This document shows positions 22,874 through 29,653 of a stretch of DNA of 32,599 nucleotides, in pieces (the first letter of the stretch is position 1; every line of letters begins with the position of its first letter). The stretch comes from Candidatus Latescibacterota bacterium (GTDB lineage Bacteria; JAAXHH01; JACQVL01): assembly GCA_016209865.1 (NCBI GenBank), contig JACQVL010000354.1, positions 1 through 32,599 of the forward strand, given 5' to 3'. Made by a program: the position numbers and the translations under genes. Below the pieces are notes generated by a model. That model did not search any database and had not been told where the DNA came from. It saw nothing but the letters and a program-made list of their open reading frames with translations.

Positions 22874-24504
22874 AGATGACAAACCCCTGCCGCGCAGCGG
22901 CGTGCCGTGACGTGCTCACGGAGTTCAGACCCGAAATGCCGGAGGGCGGTCGTGATGCTCCCCGGCATGGCTTGTCCGTACCCACACATCGAGGACCCTT
23001 TCATGTACGCCGCGAGCTGGTCGAGGAGCGCTAAGTCATCCTCCTGGCCCGTCCCGTCGCAGACCCGTTCGGCGAGGCGGCGCGCCTGCTCCATCCCGTC
23101 CCGGCACGGGGTGCACTGGCCGCACGATTCCGCCGCGGCGAACCGCAGATGATGCCGGAGCCAGTCCATCAGGCAGGTCGCGCGGTCGATGACGGTGATC
23201 CGGCCCGTGCCCGGCCACACCCCCAGCCACGCCATCGCGTCGTGCGTCATCGGAGTGTCGAGCAGGTCGGGCGGGAGGAGGCCGCCGAGATGGCCGCCGA
23301 CGCTGACCGCTTTGATCCGGTCGGGCGAGGTCCCGCCGATCTCACAGACGAGATCGCGGAGGGAGGTTCCCAGTTCGACCTCGACGACGCCCGCGTGGGC
23401 GGTGCCGTCCAGGGTGCAGTGCCGGGTCGGGACGGGCACCGGGGCCTGGCTGTCGAAGGGCAGGGTAGTCAGATGAGCAAACGTCTCGACGTTCGCCACG
23501 ACGGTGGGTTTCCCCAGGAGGCCGGACTCGACCATCGGCGGGGGGACGAGCCGCGGGCCGGCTGTTCCGGCGAGGAAGGAGACGAGGGCGGTCTCTTCCC
23601 CGGTGACGTAGGTCGCCGGTCCCCGGCGGAGGAGGATCTCGAAGTTGAAATCCGTGCCCTGGATGTGCTGGCCGAGGCGACGGTGGCGCCGGGCCTGGGC
23701 GAGGGCCATCTCGAGGCGCTTCCGGGCGAGCGAGTACGACGGGTTGAGCACCAGATACCCGATCCGCGCCCGGATCGCGTACGCGGCGATAACCATCCCT
23801 TCGATGACCATCTGCGGGTCGCTTTCCAACAGCCGCCGGTCCTTGATCGACGGCGGGTCGACTTCGAGGGCGTTGCAGACCAGGTATTTCGTGTCCGCCT
23901 GCGTCGTCGCGGCCGTCGTCCACCGGTCGCTCACCTCGGTTCCCCGGCCGCCGCACCCGTGGAGGCGGGCGGTCTTGATCACCTCCAGGATCTCGGCGGG
24001 AAAGCGTTTCAACGCCGCGTCGAGCGTCCGGTAGCCGCCCATCTGGACGTAATCGTCGATGCGCTCCGGGTCGAGATGTCCGCAGCGCCAGGAGGTCGTC
24101 TGCTGCTGACGGGCGAAGAACCCGACCGCATCGATGACCGGGATGTCCTCGACGCGCGCGCCGTTGGCGGGGATCTGGCAGAGGGCCCGATGGGCGACCG
24201 GTTGGCGGTCGATGAAGTACCGGGTCATCAGTTCCGGCACCTGGTCGGGGGTCACGCGGCCGTACAGAAGAGCGGGGGTGTGCGGCCGGGCGATCTTGAC
24301 GAGCACCTCCTCGGAGCACAGTCCGATGCAGCCCGCTGTCTTCACGATCACTCCGGGCATCGGCCGCCGGGTGAGGGTCTCGTGTACGGCGGTCAGGACG
24401 GCGTCCGCCCCGGCGGTGCGGCTGCAGGTGGCAACCCCTACGGTTACGACCCCTGAGACGCCGGCGGGGATGATGTCACGTTGTGCACGTTGTTCGTCAC
24501 GCAT
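22870..24504 (-). CDS. NuoF/HydB-like flavoprotein subunit with degenerate FMN loop
   Basis: The 544-residue product has an N-terminal thioredoxin-like [2Fe-2S] domain (about 18-100) with Cys27, Cys59 and Cys63. The fourth Cys expected near 32 is Gly. The NuoF fold follows. The glycine-rich FMN loop, normally GRGGAGFPTG-KW, reads GCGGRGTEVSDRW (183-195), and CNADEGDP reads CNALEVDP (210-217), so flavin binding may be altered. NADH-side GEETAL (302-307) and GKPTVVANVETFA are kept, as is the C-terminal [4Fe-4S] site (ESCGQCTPC, Cys461/464/467, and Cys507). It ends RRCAAGVCHL, without the extra ferredoxin domain found in bifurcating HydB. It starts 5 bases after the CheW-NuoE gene and overlaps the hydrogenase-like gene, so the three are surely co-translated. 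It should carry electrons to or from the H-cluster protein. Confidence 0.88.
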   Translation of the reverse strand: MRDEQRAQRDIIPAGVSGVVTVGVATCSRTAGADAVLTAVHETLTRRPMPGVIVKTAGCIGLCSEEVLVKIARPHTPALLYGRVTPDQVPELMTRYFIDRQPVAHRALCQIPANGARVEDIPVIDAVGFFARQQQTTSWRCGHLDPERIDDYVQMGGYRTLDAALKRFPAEILEVIKTARLHGCGGRGTEVSDRWTTAATTQADTKYLVCNALEVDPPSIKDRRLLESDPQMVIEGMVIAAYAIRARIGYLVLNPSYSLARKRLEMALAQARRHRRLGQHIQGTDFNFEILLRRGPATYVTGEETALVSFLAGTAGPRLVPPPMVESGLLGKPTVVANVETFAHLTTLPFDSQAPVPVPTRHCTLDGTAHAGVVEVELGTSLRDLVCEIGGTSPDRIKAVSVGGHLGGLLPPDLLDTPMTHDAMAWLGVWPGTGRITVIDRATCLMDWLRHHLRFAAAESCGQCTPCRDGMEQARRLAERVCDGTGQEDDLALLDQLAAYMKGSSMCGYGQAMPGSITTALRHFGSELREHVTARRCAAGVCHL

Positions 24505-24509
24505 GAGAG

Positions 24510-25103
24510 TTATGGGGTTGGCGAATAGAACGTGATGAGACGATAGGCGACGCTGAGCGGCAGGTTGAACGTCGCCGCCAGATGCCGGGTCTGGTCGCGC
24601 ATCGGCGCGTTCGCGTCGTCGATCATCCGCAGCACCGTCTCCAGGAAGCGCGCCTCGGTCGACAGGCCGTTCGTGAACGCCGGCTGGCTGAAGATCTCGT
24701 TCAGGTCGAACACCGTCTCAGAGGCCAGGAGCGCGTCCCAGTCGAACACAAAGACGGGATCGCCTTCGTAGGTGGTGATGCCCAGCACGTACGGGTTGTC
24801 GATCCCGAACGCCGATTCCACCGCCGCGTTGTGCACGACGACCACCCGGGTCGCGGTGTTGATGATCAGACCGAGGAGTCCGGTGTCGGTCTCGATCATG
24901 ACCAGACGGGTGTCCTGTTCGCGACCCGACACAGGAAGTCCGAGTTTCCGACGGAGGTCTACCACACGAAACGTCGCATCCATCGACCCGGAACCGGTAT
25001 GATCGACGGATACCTTCGCGCCCGCGACAGAGAAGCTCAGCGCAAGCCGATGGACAGGAAGGCCGGTCTGAATATCCCCAACGGTAAACGTGAGAATGTC
25101 CAT
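24510..25103 (-). CDS. CheW-like domain fused to the N-terminal helical half of NuoE
   Basis: The 197-residue product has two parts. Residues about 1-128 read as a CheW domain: an initial ILTFTVGDIQTGLPVHRL, the strand FRVVDLRRKLGLP (45-57), LVMIETDTGLLGLIINTATRVV and YVLGITTYEGDPVFVFDWDALL. CheW domains couple chemoreceptors to CheA kinase. Residues about 150-194 match the helical N-terminal region of the 24-kDa NuoE/HndA subunit: an ETVLRMIDDANAP helix, then HLAATFNLPLSVAYRLITFYS, where NuoE has LA-x-LGIP-S-x-VYGVATFYS. The protein stops three residues later, so the NuoE thioredoxin-like [2Fe-2S] half is absent; a similar domain heads the next gene. The ATG abuts the TAA of the DUF169 gene. 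It may dock a signalling partner on the NuoF/hydrogenase-like complex (inference). Confidence 0.82.
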   Translation of the reverse strand: MDILTFTVGDIQTGLPVHRLALSFSVAGAKVSVDHTGSGSMDATFRVVDLRRKLGLPVSGREQDTRLVMIETDTGLLGLIINTATRVVVVHNAAVESAFGIDNPYVLGITTYEGDPVFVFDWDALLASETVFDLNEIFSQPAFTNGLSTEARFLETVLRMIDDANAPMRDQTRHLAATFNLPLSVAYRLITFYSPTP

Positions 25104-25880
25104 TTACGCTGTTCCTTCCCACATCTGCTCCAATGTTTGGTAGGTCTCCGGAAATTCTCCCTGGTACCGGAGGAACGACGGGATGGGGTAGCGGATGCCG
25201 TGTTTCTGGGTGGCGACGAGGCCCTCGACGACCTCCGCCGCCCGCTCCAGCGGCATGGCGAACGCCATCTCGTCATCCGCCGTCTGGCCGAAGATCCGGT
25301 CACCATAGCAGGGGAGGATGAACTGGCAGTGTCCAGATTTCATCGTCCGGATGACGATATCCGAGCAATCGATCCGACCGGCGGTGCTCGACTCGATGCG
25401 CCCTCCTCTCTTGTACAGCGCGGCGATGACCAGCCGCATGACCTGGGCCGAGTTCCCGTAGACGCAGATGACGTGGGGGTCGAACTCCGCGCGGCCGAGC
25501 GGCGCGACGAGGACTGACCGGTAGGCGTGGAGCGGCCATTTTTCGATCGTCGCTTCCGTCCGGGCTCCGGCCTCGGGCGTCTCCGTGTACATCCCCGCGC
25601 AGAGGTTCCCTTCCGTGTAGTAGCTCATTTCCTCTTGAAACCCGAAGGCGACCTGGGCCAGGGGACAGCTCAGGTCGTCCCGCGAGACGGCGAGCGACCA
25701 GCCGTACCGCCGGGCGACGGTGAACGACTGGCAGATGGCGAATTTCCGGCCGAGGTCCCGCCCCGGCGCTCGTGTCCTGGCGGGAAGCGACTCTCCCTCC
25801 TTGACCATCCGGATGGCGAGCGGGAAGGTCTGCGGCCGGACGTGCCGCTCGATCGCGTCGTTAATGTCGGAGAGAGTCAT
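25104..25880 (-). CDS. DUF169 family protein
   Basis: The 258-residue product matches DUF169 (COG2043): FPLAIRMVKEGESLP near the start, DLGRKFAICQSFTVARRYGWSLAVSRDDLSCPLAQVAFGF (two consecutive family blocks with Cys residues), then LVAPLGRAEFDPHVICVYGNSAQVMRL and, late, CSDIVIRTMKSGHCQFILPCYGDRIFGQTADDEMAFAMP. Members are found in methanogens and anaerobes; no function is established. Conserved cysteines suggest a cofactor or metal, which is inference. I start at ATG 25880, which has GAGGTG 6 bases upstream, rather than at TTG 25892. Its stop directly abuts the CheW-NuoE start. Confidence 0.88.
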   Translation of the reverse strand: MTLSDINDAIERHVRPQTFPLAIRMVKEGESLPARTRAPGRDLGRKFAICQSFTVARRYGWSLAVSRDDLSCPLAQVAFGFQEEMSYYTEGNLCAGMYTETPEAGARTEATIEKWPLHAYRSVLVAPLGRAEFDPHVICVYGNSAQVMRLVIAALYKRGGRIESSTAGRIDCSDIVIRTMKSGHCQFILPCYGDRIFGQTADDEMAFAMPLERAAEVVEGLVATQKHGIRYPIPSFLRYQGEFPETYQTLEQMWEGTA

Positions 25881-25896
25881 CGAACACCTCAATCGG

Positions 25897-27177
25897 CTAC
25901 TCGTCCCTTTTCTTCTCCCCCGCCACGGACAGTCCCAGGTCGATCATCGGGATGGGGACGTCGGCCAGGTACGTTTTCACCCGAATAAACTTGAGCTGGT
26001 TGAGGCGTTGCACGACATCCGCGATGCGTTGTCCGGCTTCCATGATCAGCCGGTATTCTGGCCGGTCGGGGTTCTCCCGGTAGAGCAACTCACTGAACCC
26101 GATGATGGCGGTGAGCGGGTTGTTGATCTCGTGACTGAGGGTGAGTCCCGTCTGCAGCGCGGTGTCGAGGGCGGCTTTCTCCCGCTCCGTGCGCACGATC
26201 GTTTCGTGCGTCCGCTGGAGGGCTTCATACTGCTCTGCCTGAGCGACAGCCAGCGCCAGATGGGGCATGATCTGTTGAACGAGCTTCATGTGCACGGGTG
26301 TAAACGCGCCGACACGATGGCTGATCAGGATAAACACCCCGATCGTGCGATCCCGGTGTTGAAGCGGGGCGTGCAGGACTGAACGGATACCTTGGTTGCG
26401 GAAGCGTTGAATGATGGTTTGCGATGGATGAGAGTTGGCCAACACATCATCGACCACTGTCGGAACGCCACGCCGGAGCGCCTCCATCGTGTACGGCATC
26501 TGGTCTGCGGGATACGTTGCGTTAGGGTGCACGGCGTCGTCCGGGGTCTCGACGTAGAGAAAGCTCACCGTGTTGGTTTCAGGGTGGTATTGTGTGACCG
26601 TCAACCCGTCGTGCGGGACCAACCGGGCGATCTGCGCGCTCGTCGCCTTGCAGAGGGTCTGGATGTCGCGGGTGGCGTTCAGGGCGGCTAAGAGCTCGGT
26701 ATGCACCGCCAATTCGACCCCTTTCTGCTGTTCCCGGGCAAGGGAGGTCTTGAGTTCGCGCCGGGCTGTGGTCGCCCGCACCTGCAACGCGACCCTCAAC
26801 GCGAGTTCATCCAGCGAGAACGGTTTCGGGACATAATCGTCCGCCCCGCTGCTCAGTCCCTCCAGCCGGAGACGCGGTTCATCGAACGCGGTCATCAAGA
26901 GCACGCCGATGTCCGTATAGTGTGGATCGGCTTTGAGGCGCCGGCAGACTTCCACCCCGTCCATTTTCGGCATGTAAAGGTCCAGCAGGACGACATCGGG
27001 CGGAGTGCGTGCGACGAGGTCTAACGCGGTCATCCCGTCCAGCGCTGTATCCACCACGTACCCGAGGCTATCAAAATAGTCGCGGAAGGAGACGACGACC
27101 TCCCACTGATCGTCGACCACCAGTAACCGTGGGGCCGCGACCGTCGATGTGGAGGAAGTGGAGTGCGAATCATCCAT
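25897..27177 (-). CDS. Receiver-GAF-DHp signalling protein lacking a kinase ATPase domain
   Basis: The 426-residue product starts with a response-regulator receiver (about 15-135) with the acidic pair Asp22-Asp23, phospho-acceptor Asp66 (LLDLYMPKMDG), Thr96 and Lys118 (VPKPF). A GAF domain follows (about 160-315), then a HisKA-type dimerisation helix pair (about 335-398) with the H-box LSHEINNPLTAIIGF, His349. The protein ends about 28 residues after the second helix; the N, G1, F and G2 boxes of HATPase_c are not there, and the following DNA codes for DUF169 in another gene. It could be a phosphorelay intermediate, a partner for a separate ATPase such as CheA, or a decayed kinase. It is the first gene of the hydrogenase-like operon and ends 16 bases before the DUF169 ATG. 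Confidence 0.87.
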   Translation of the reverse strand: MDDSHSTSSTSTVAAPRLLVVDDQWEVVVSFRDYFDSLGYVVDTALDGMTALDLVARTPPDVVLLDLYMPKMDGVEVCRRLKADPHYTDIGVLLMTAFDEPRLRLEGLSSGADDYVPKPFSLDELALRVALQVRATTARRELKTSLAREQQKGVELAVHTELLAALNATRDIQTLCKATSAQIARLVPHDGLTVTQYHPETNTVSFLYVETPDDAVHPNATYPADQMPYTMEALRRGVPTVVDDVLANSHPSQTIIQRFRNQGIRSVLHAPLQHRDRTIGVFILISHRVGAFTPVHMKLVQQIMPHLALAVAQAEQYEALQRTHETIVRTEREKAALDTALQTGLTLSHEINNPLTAIIGFSELLYRENPDRPEYRLIMEAGQRIADVVQRLNQLKFIRVKTYLADVPIPMIDLGLSVAGEKKRDE

Positions 27178-27262
27178 GCGTGATCGTGTCTCGAAGGCGG
27201 GCGACGGGTTCAGACGAATCAGCGCATCTCATCCAACGGGCCTCGGTGAGACTGGCCAGTCA

Positions 27263-27291
27263 AGTGTAGGCAGAAAAGAAAAGAATGTCAA
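27263..27291 (-). promoter_or_regulatory. Sigma70-like promoter of the sensor/hydrogenase-like operon
   Basis: Read on the minus strand, TTGACA (27291-27286), a 17-bp spacer and TACACT (27268-27263). The predicted start is about 80 bases before the 27177 ATG. No other promoter-like pair is evident before any later gene of the string. Confidence 0.65.
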
Positions 27292-27315
27292 GACTTTTAT
27301 CATCGCAGATCGGGC

Positions 27316-27343
27316 TTGACAACGAGAAGTGGCGGCATATTTT
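27316..27343 (+). promoter_or_regulatory. Sigma70-like promoter of the enolase/cupin operon
   Basis: TTGACA (27316-27321), a 16-bp spacer and TATTTT (27338-27343). The -35 forms the inverted repeat TGTCAAG...CTTGACA with the -35 of the divergent operon, with 22 bases between the two 7-bp arms. A regulator binding there would touch both promoters. Confidence 0.6.
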
Positions 27344-27412
27344 CTCCTCAGAGAGACTCTGAAAACGGGTGTCGGTACCGTGAAGAGGCTGAAGAAAGAG
27401 AGGAACGACGCC

Positions 27413-28525
27413 ATGAGAATCACGAAGGTTTCTGCGTTCGTCCTGCGCTTGCCCGAAGTCTTGGCCGTCTGCGACGGGACGCAGGACACCTGTCTGATCC
27501 GGGTCGAGACGGACGAGGGCCTCGTCGGGTGGGGGGAAGTCGATTCCTGCCCGACCGTCGTGAAGGCGATCATCGACGCGCCGCTGTCTCATCAGATCTG
27601 CAACGGCCTGGCCAACGCGCTCGTCGGCGCGGACCCCCTCGCCCTCGACGAGTGCATGGCACGGATGATGAACGCGGCGAACTACTACGGGCGCGCGGCG
27701 GTCGGCCTGCACGCGATGGCCGGCGTCAACCTCGCCCTCTGGGACGTCATCGGGCAGGCGTACGGGCAGCCGGTGTACCGGTTGCTCGGCGGGCCGTTTG
27801 CGACGCGCTTCCGGGCGTACGCGTCCGTCCTGTTCGGCGAGACGCCGGCCGAGACGTACGAGATCGCCCGGCGGCTGGCCGACCAGGGGTTCACGGCGGT
27901 CAAATTCGGCTGGGGCTCGATGGGACAGAGCGAGAAGCACGATATCGCCCTGGTGCGGGAAGCCCGGCGCGGGGCCGGCACGGCGGTGGACGTGATGATC
28001 GATGCCGGTCAGGTGTGGGACTGGAAGACCGCCCTGAAACGCGCGCATCAGTTCGCGGAATTCGCCCCGTTCTGGCTCGAAGAACCGCTGCAGCCGGATG
28101 ATGTCGCCGGGTACGCCCGGCTGGCCTCGGCCAGCCCGATTCCGATCGCCGCTGGTGAGGCAGAAGCCCGGCTGGACGACTTCGAGCGGTTGATCGTGGA
28201 CGGGGGGATCGATTGGATCCAGCCCGACCCCGGACGCTGCGGCCTCTCCACGATGGTGGCGGTCGGCAAGGCCGCGCATCGCCATCGCCGGAAGGTCGTG
28301 AATCATAGCTTCAAGAGCGGCCTCACGATCGCCGCCTCGCTGCATGGGCTGGCCGCCCTGCCCAACGCCGAAGTGTTCGAGTACTGTATGAGTGAGTCCC
28401 CGCTCCGCCATCATATCGCGCACGAGCCGTTCCGGGTGGAGGACGGGTACGTCACCGTGCCGGAGGCCCCGGGGCTGGGCGTGACGATCAACGACGCCAC
28501 CCTGAACACGTACCGCATCGCGTAA
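27413..28525 (+). CDS. Mandelate racemase/muconate lactonizing enzyme family protein (enolase superfamily)
   Basis: Enzymes of this superfamily abstract a proton next to a carboxylate, often in sugar-acid dehydration. The 370-residue product has the capping N-terminal domain and a barrel. Magnesium ligands are Asp197 (IDAGQVWD), Glu223 (WLEEPLQPDD) and Glu249 (AAGEAEAR). The His-Asp dyad is His298 (VNHSFKSG) with Asp271 (IQPDPGRCG). The KxK position reads VKFGWG with Lys164 and no second Lys, as in mandelate-racemase-like dehydratases. Substrate cannot be told. ATG 27413 follows an AGAGAGG site; a longer frame from 27329 has no family similarity and overlaps the promoter. It is followed after 48 bases by a cupin and is divergent from the sensor operon. 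Confidence 0.9.
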   Translation: MRITKVSAFVLRLPEVLAVCDGTQDTCLIRVETDEGLVGWGEVDSCPTVVKAIIDAPLSHQICNGLANALVGADPLALDECMARMMNAANYYGRAAVGLHAMAGVNLALWDVIGQAYGQPVYRLLGGPFATRFRAYASVLFGETPAETYEIARRLADQGFTAVKFGWGSMGQSEKHDIALVREARRGAGTAVDVMIDAGQVWDWKTALKRAHQFAEFAPFWLEEPLQPDDVAGYARLASASPIPIAAGEAEARLDDFERLIVDGGIDWIQPDPGRCGLSTMVAVGKAAHRHRRKVVNHSFKSGLTIAASLHGLAALPNAEVFEYCMSESPLRHHIAHEPFRVEDGYVTVPEAPGLGVTINDATLNTYRIA

Positions 28526-28573
28526 GGCCCCGCCCTGGGCGGGACACGAAACAACCTGTTCCGGAGGAGTATC

Positions 28574-28975
28574 ATGGCCTTGACCCATCCTGTGCTGAGC
28601 GCCGGCCTGAATTCCATCAGCATCGACGAGATCAAACGCGAGCTGGGCCCGCCTCCCGCGTCCTGCGCCGTCGTCCTGGCCGAGCACGTCGTCGGCGTGT
28701 TCATCTACCAGAATTCCGGCCAGATCAACGACCGTCATTGTCATAACTACGACGAGTGGTGGCTCGTCCTCGAAGGGGAGATCGACTGGGTGATCGAGGG
28801 ACGTGAGGAGCCCGTCCACGCCAAAGCGGGCGATTTCGTGTTCGTCCCAAACCGCACGTTCCATCATATCTTCCCCACGGGCGGCAAGCCCTCCATCCGG
28901 CTTGGCGTCGCGCTCCCCGGCCATGGTCACCTGCACGAGCGTCCCGAACGGGCCGTCCGGATACGGGTGGAGTGA
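28574..28975 (+). CDS. Single-domain cupin protein
   Basis: The 133-residue product has the cupin-2 barrel. Motif 1 is DRHCHNYDEWWLVLEGEIDWVIEG (53-76, quoted in parts: HCHNYDEWW with His55 and His57, then Glu61). Motif 2 is KAGDFVFVPNRTFHHIFP with His101 or His102. The metal site is therefore intact. Cupins of this size include sugar isomerases, lyases and dioxygenases. Being paired with an enolase-superfamily enzyme, it may act on the same sugar acid, which is inference. A strong GGAGGAG ribosome site lies 6 bases before the ATG. Confidence 0.85.
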   Translation: MALTHPVLSAGLNSISIDEIKRELGPPPASCAVVLAEHVVGVFIYQNSGQINDRHCHNYDEWWLVLEGEIDWVIEGREEPVHAKAGDFVFVPNRTFHHIFPTGGKPSIRLGVALPGHGHLHERPERAVRIRVE

Positions 28976-29060
28976 CCTCACCCATCCTCACCCCGGCCCT
29001 CCCCTTCCCTCTCCTTGCGAAGGAGAGGGAAGGGGAGGGAGCGGGAGGGGTTAGGTGAGG
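28976..29060. terminator. Large two-way hairpin between convergent cupin and methyltransferase genes
   Basis: A perfect 20-bp stem (28997-29016 with 29020-29039) has a 3-base GCG loop. Outer arms CCTCACC (28976-28982) and GGTGAGG (29054-29060) also pair. It starts right after the cupin stop and lies almost wholly inside the 3' end of the methyltransferase frame. It probably ends the cupin transcript. There is no T-run. Confidence 0.75.
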
Positions 29061-29646
29061 TTCGTCTCGCCACGATGACGTACCCCCAGGCCATCCAGGC
29101 CCCCGTCATCCCGATCGGATCGGCCGTCTCGACCGTAAACCCGCCCGACTGCAGCACGGCGGCGATCTCATCCAGACGGTACGCGACCGTCGGGAACGAG
29201 GGAGTCCGCCGGTGCCACCAGTACCTGGCCCGGATGTACGGGTTCCGGGCGTTCCGGATGTCGACGATCACCCGGCCGGAGGGACGGCAGACCCGCATCA
29301 TCTCCCCGAGCGCCCCGGTCACCGCGTCGAGCGACGGGAGGTTGAGCAGGGTATTCAGGCAGGTTACGATGTCGAACGACCCGTCCCGGAACGGCAACTG
29401 ATGGATGAGTCCCCTGACGCAGCCGATCCGGCCGTCCAATCGACGGACCGCGTCACTCAGTAACTCGAACGAACGATCCACCCCGATGCCGTGGAGCGTC
29501 GATCCGGGGAGCAGCGCGTCGAACAATAAACCGTTCCCGCAGCCGACGTCGAGCAGCCGCCCGCTCAAGCCCTGACAGCAGGCGACGGTCTGGTCGCGGA
29601 CGCGCTCGCTCAGCGGCCCGTGGAACGAACGCACGTTTTCAGCCAC
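28978..29646 (-). CDS. SAM-dependent methyltransferase (class I), C-terminus read through a hairpin repeat
   Basis: The 222-residue product has the Rossmann methyltransferase motifs: GRLLDVGCGNGLLFD (motif I), GIGVDRSFELL (acidic end of strand 2), LPFRDGSFDIVTCLNTLLNLPSLD (strand 4 region) and MMRVCRPSGRVIVDIRN (post-motif). A small-molecule or glycan-lipid substrate is likely, given the two glycosyltransferase genes upstream. I use the GTG at 29646, which has GAGGG 7 bases upstream and lies 7 bases after the GT4 stop. An ATG at 29829 would lie inside that gene. The last 27 residues (from T-S-P-N-P onward) are coded by the palindromic repeat and are low-complexity, so the functional protein probably ends near VARR. 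Confidence 0.88.
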   Translation of the reverse strand: MAENVRSFHGPLSERVRDQTVACCQGLSGRLLDVGCGNGLLFDALLPGSTLHGIGVDRSFELLSDAVRRLDGRIGCVRGLIHQLPFRDGSFDIVTCLNTLLNLPSLDAVTGALGEMMRVCRPSGRVIVDIRNARNPYIRARYWWHRRTPSFPTVAYRLDEIAAVLQSGGFTVETADPIGMTGAWMAWGYVIVARRTSPNPSRSLPFPLLRKEREGEGRGEDG

Positions 29647-29653
29647 GTTACCC

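Noticed and set aside
23149-24456. Long plus-strand frame of 435 codons opposite the NuoF-like gene
   Set aside because: No recognisable domain, rich in Arg, Gly and Asp as expected for an antisense frame in GC-rich DNA; the minus strand has clear NuoF motifs.
25881-25892. TTG start for the DUF169 gene
   Set aside because: The ATG at 25880 has GAGGTG at the right distance; the TTG would sit inside that site.
27260-28981. Minus-strand frame of 573 codons opposite the enolase and cupin genes
   Set aside because: It spans two clear plus-strand genes, both promoters' -35 regions and a gap, and has no family motif.
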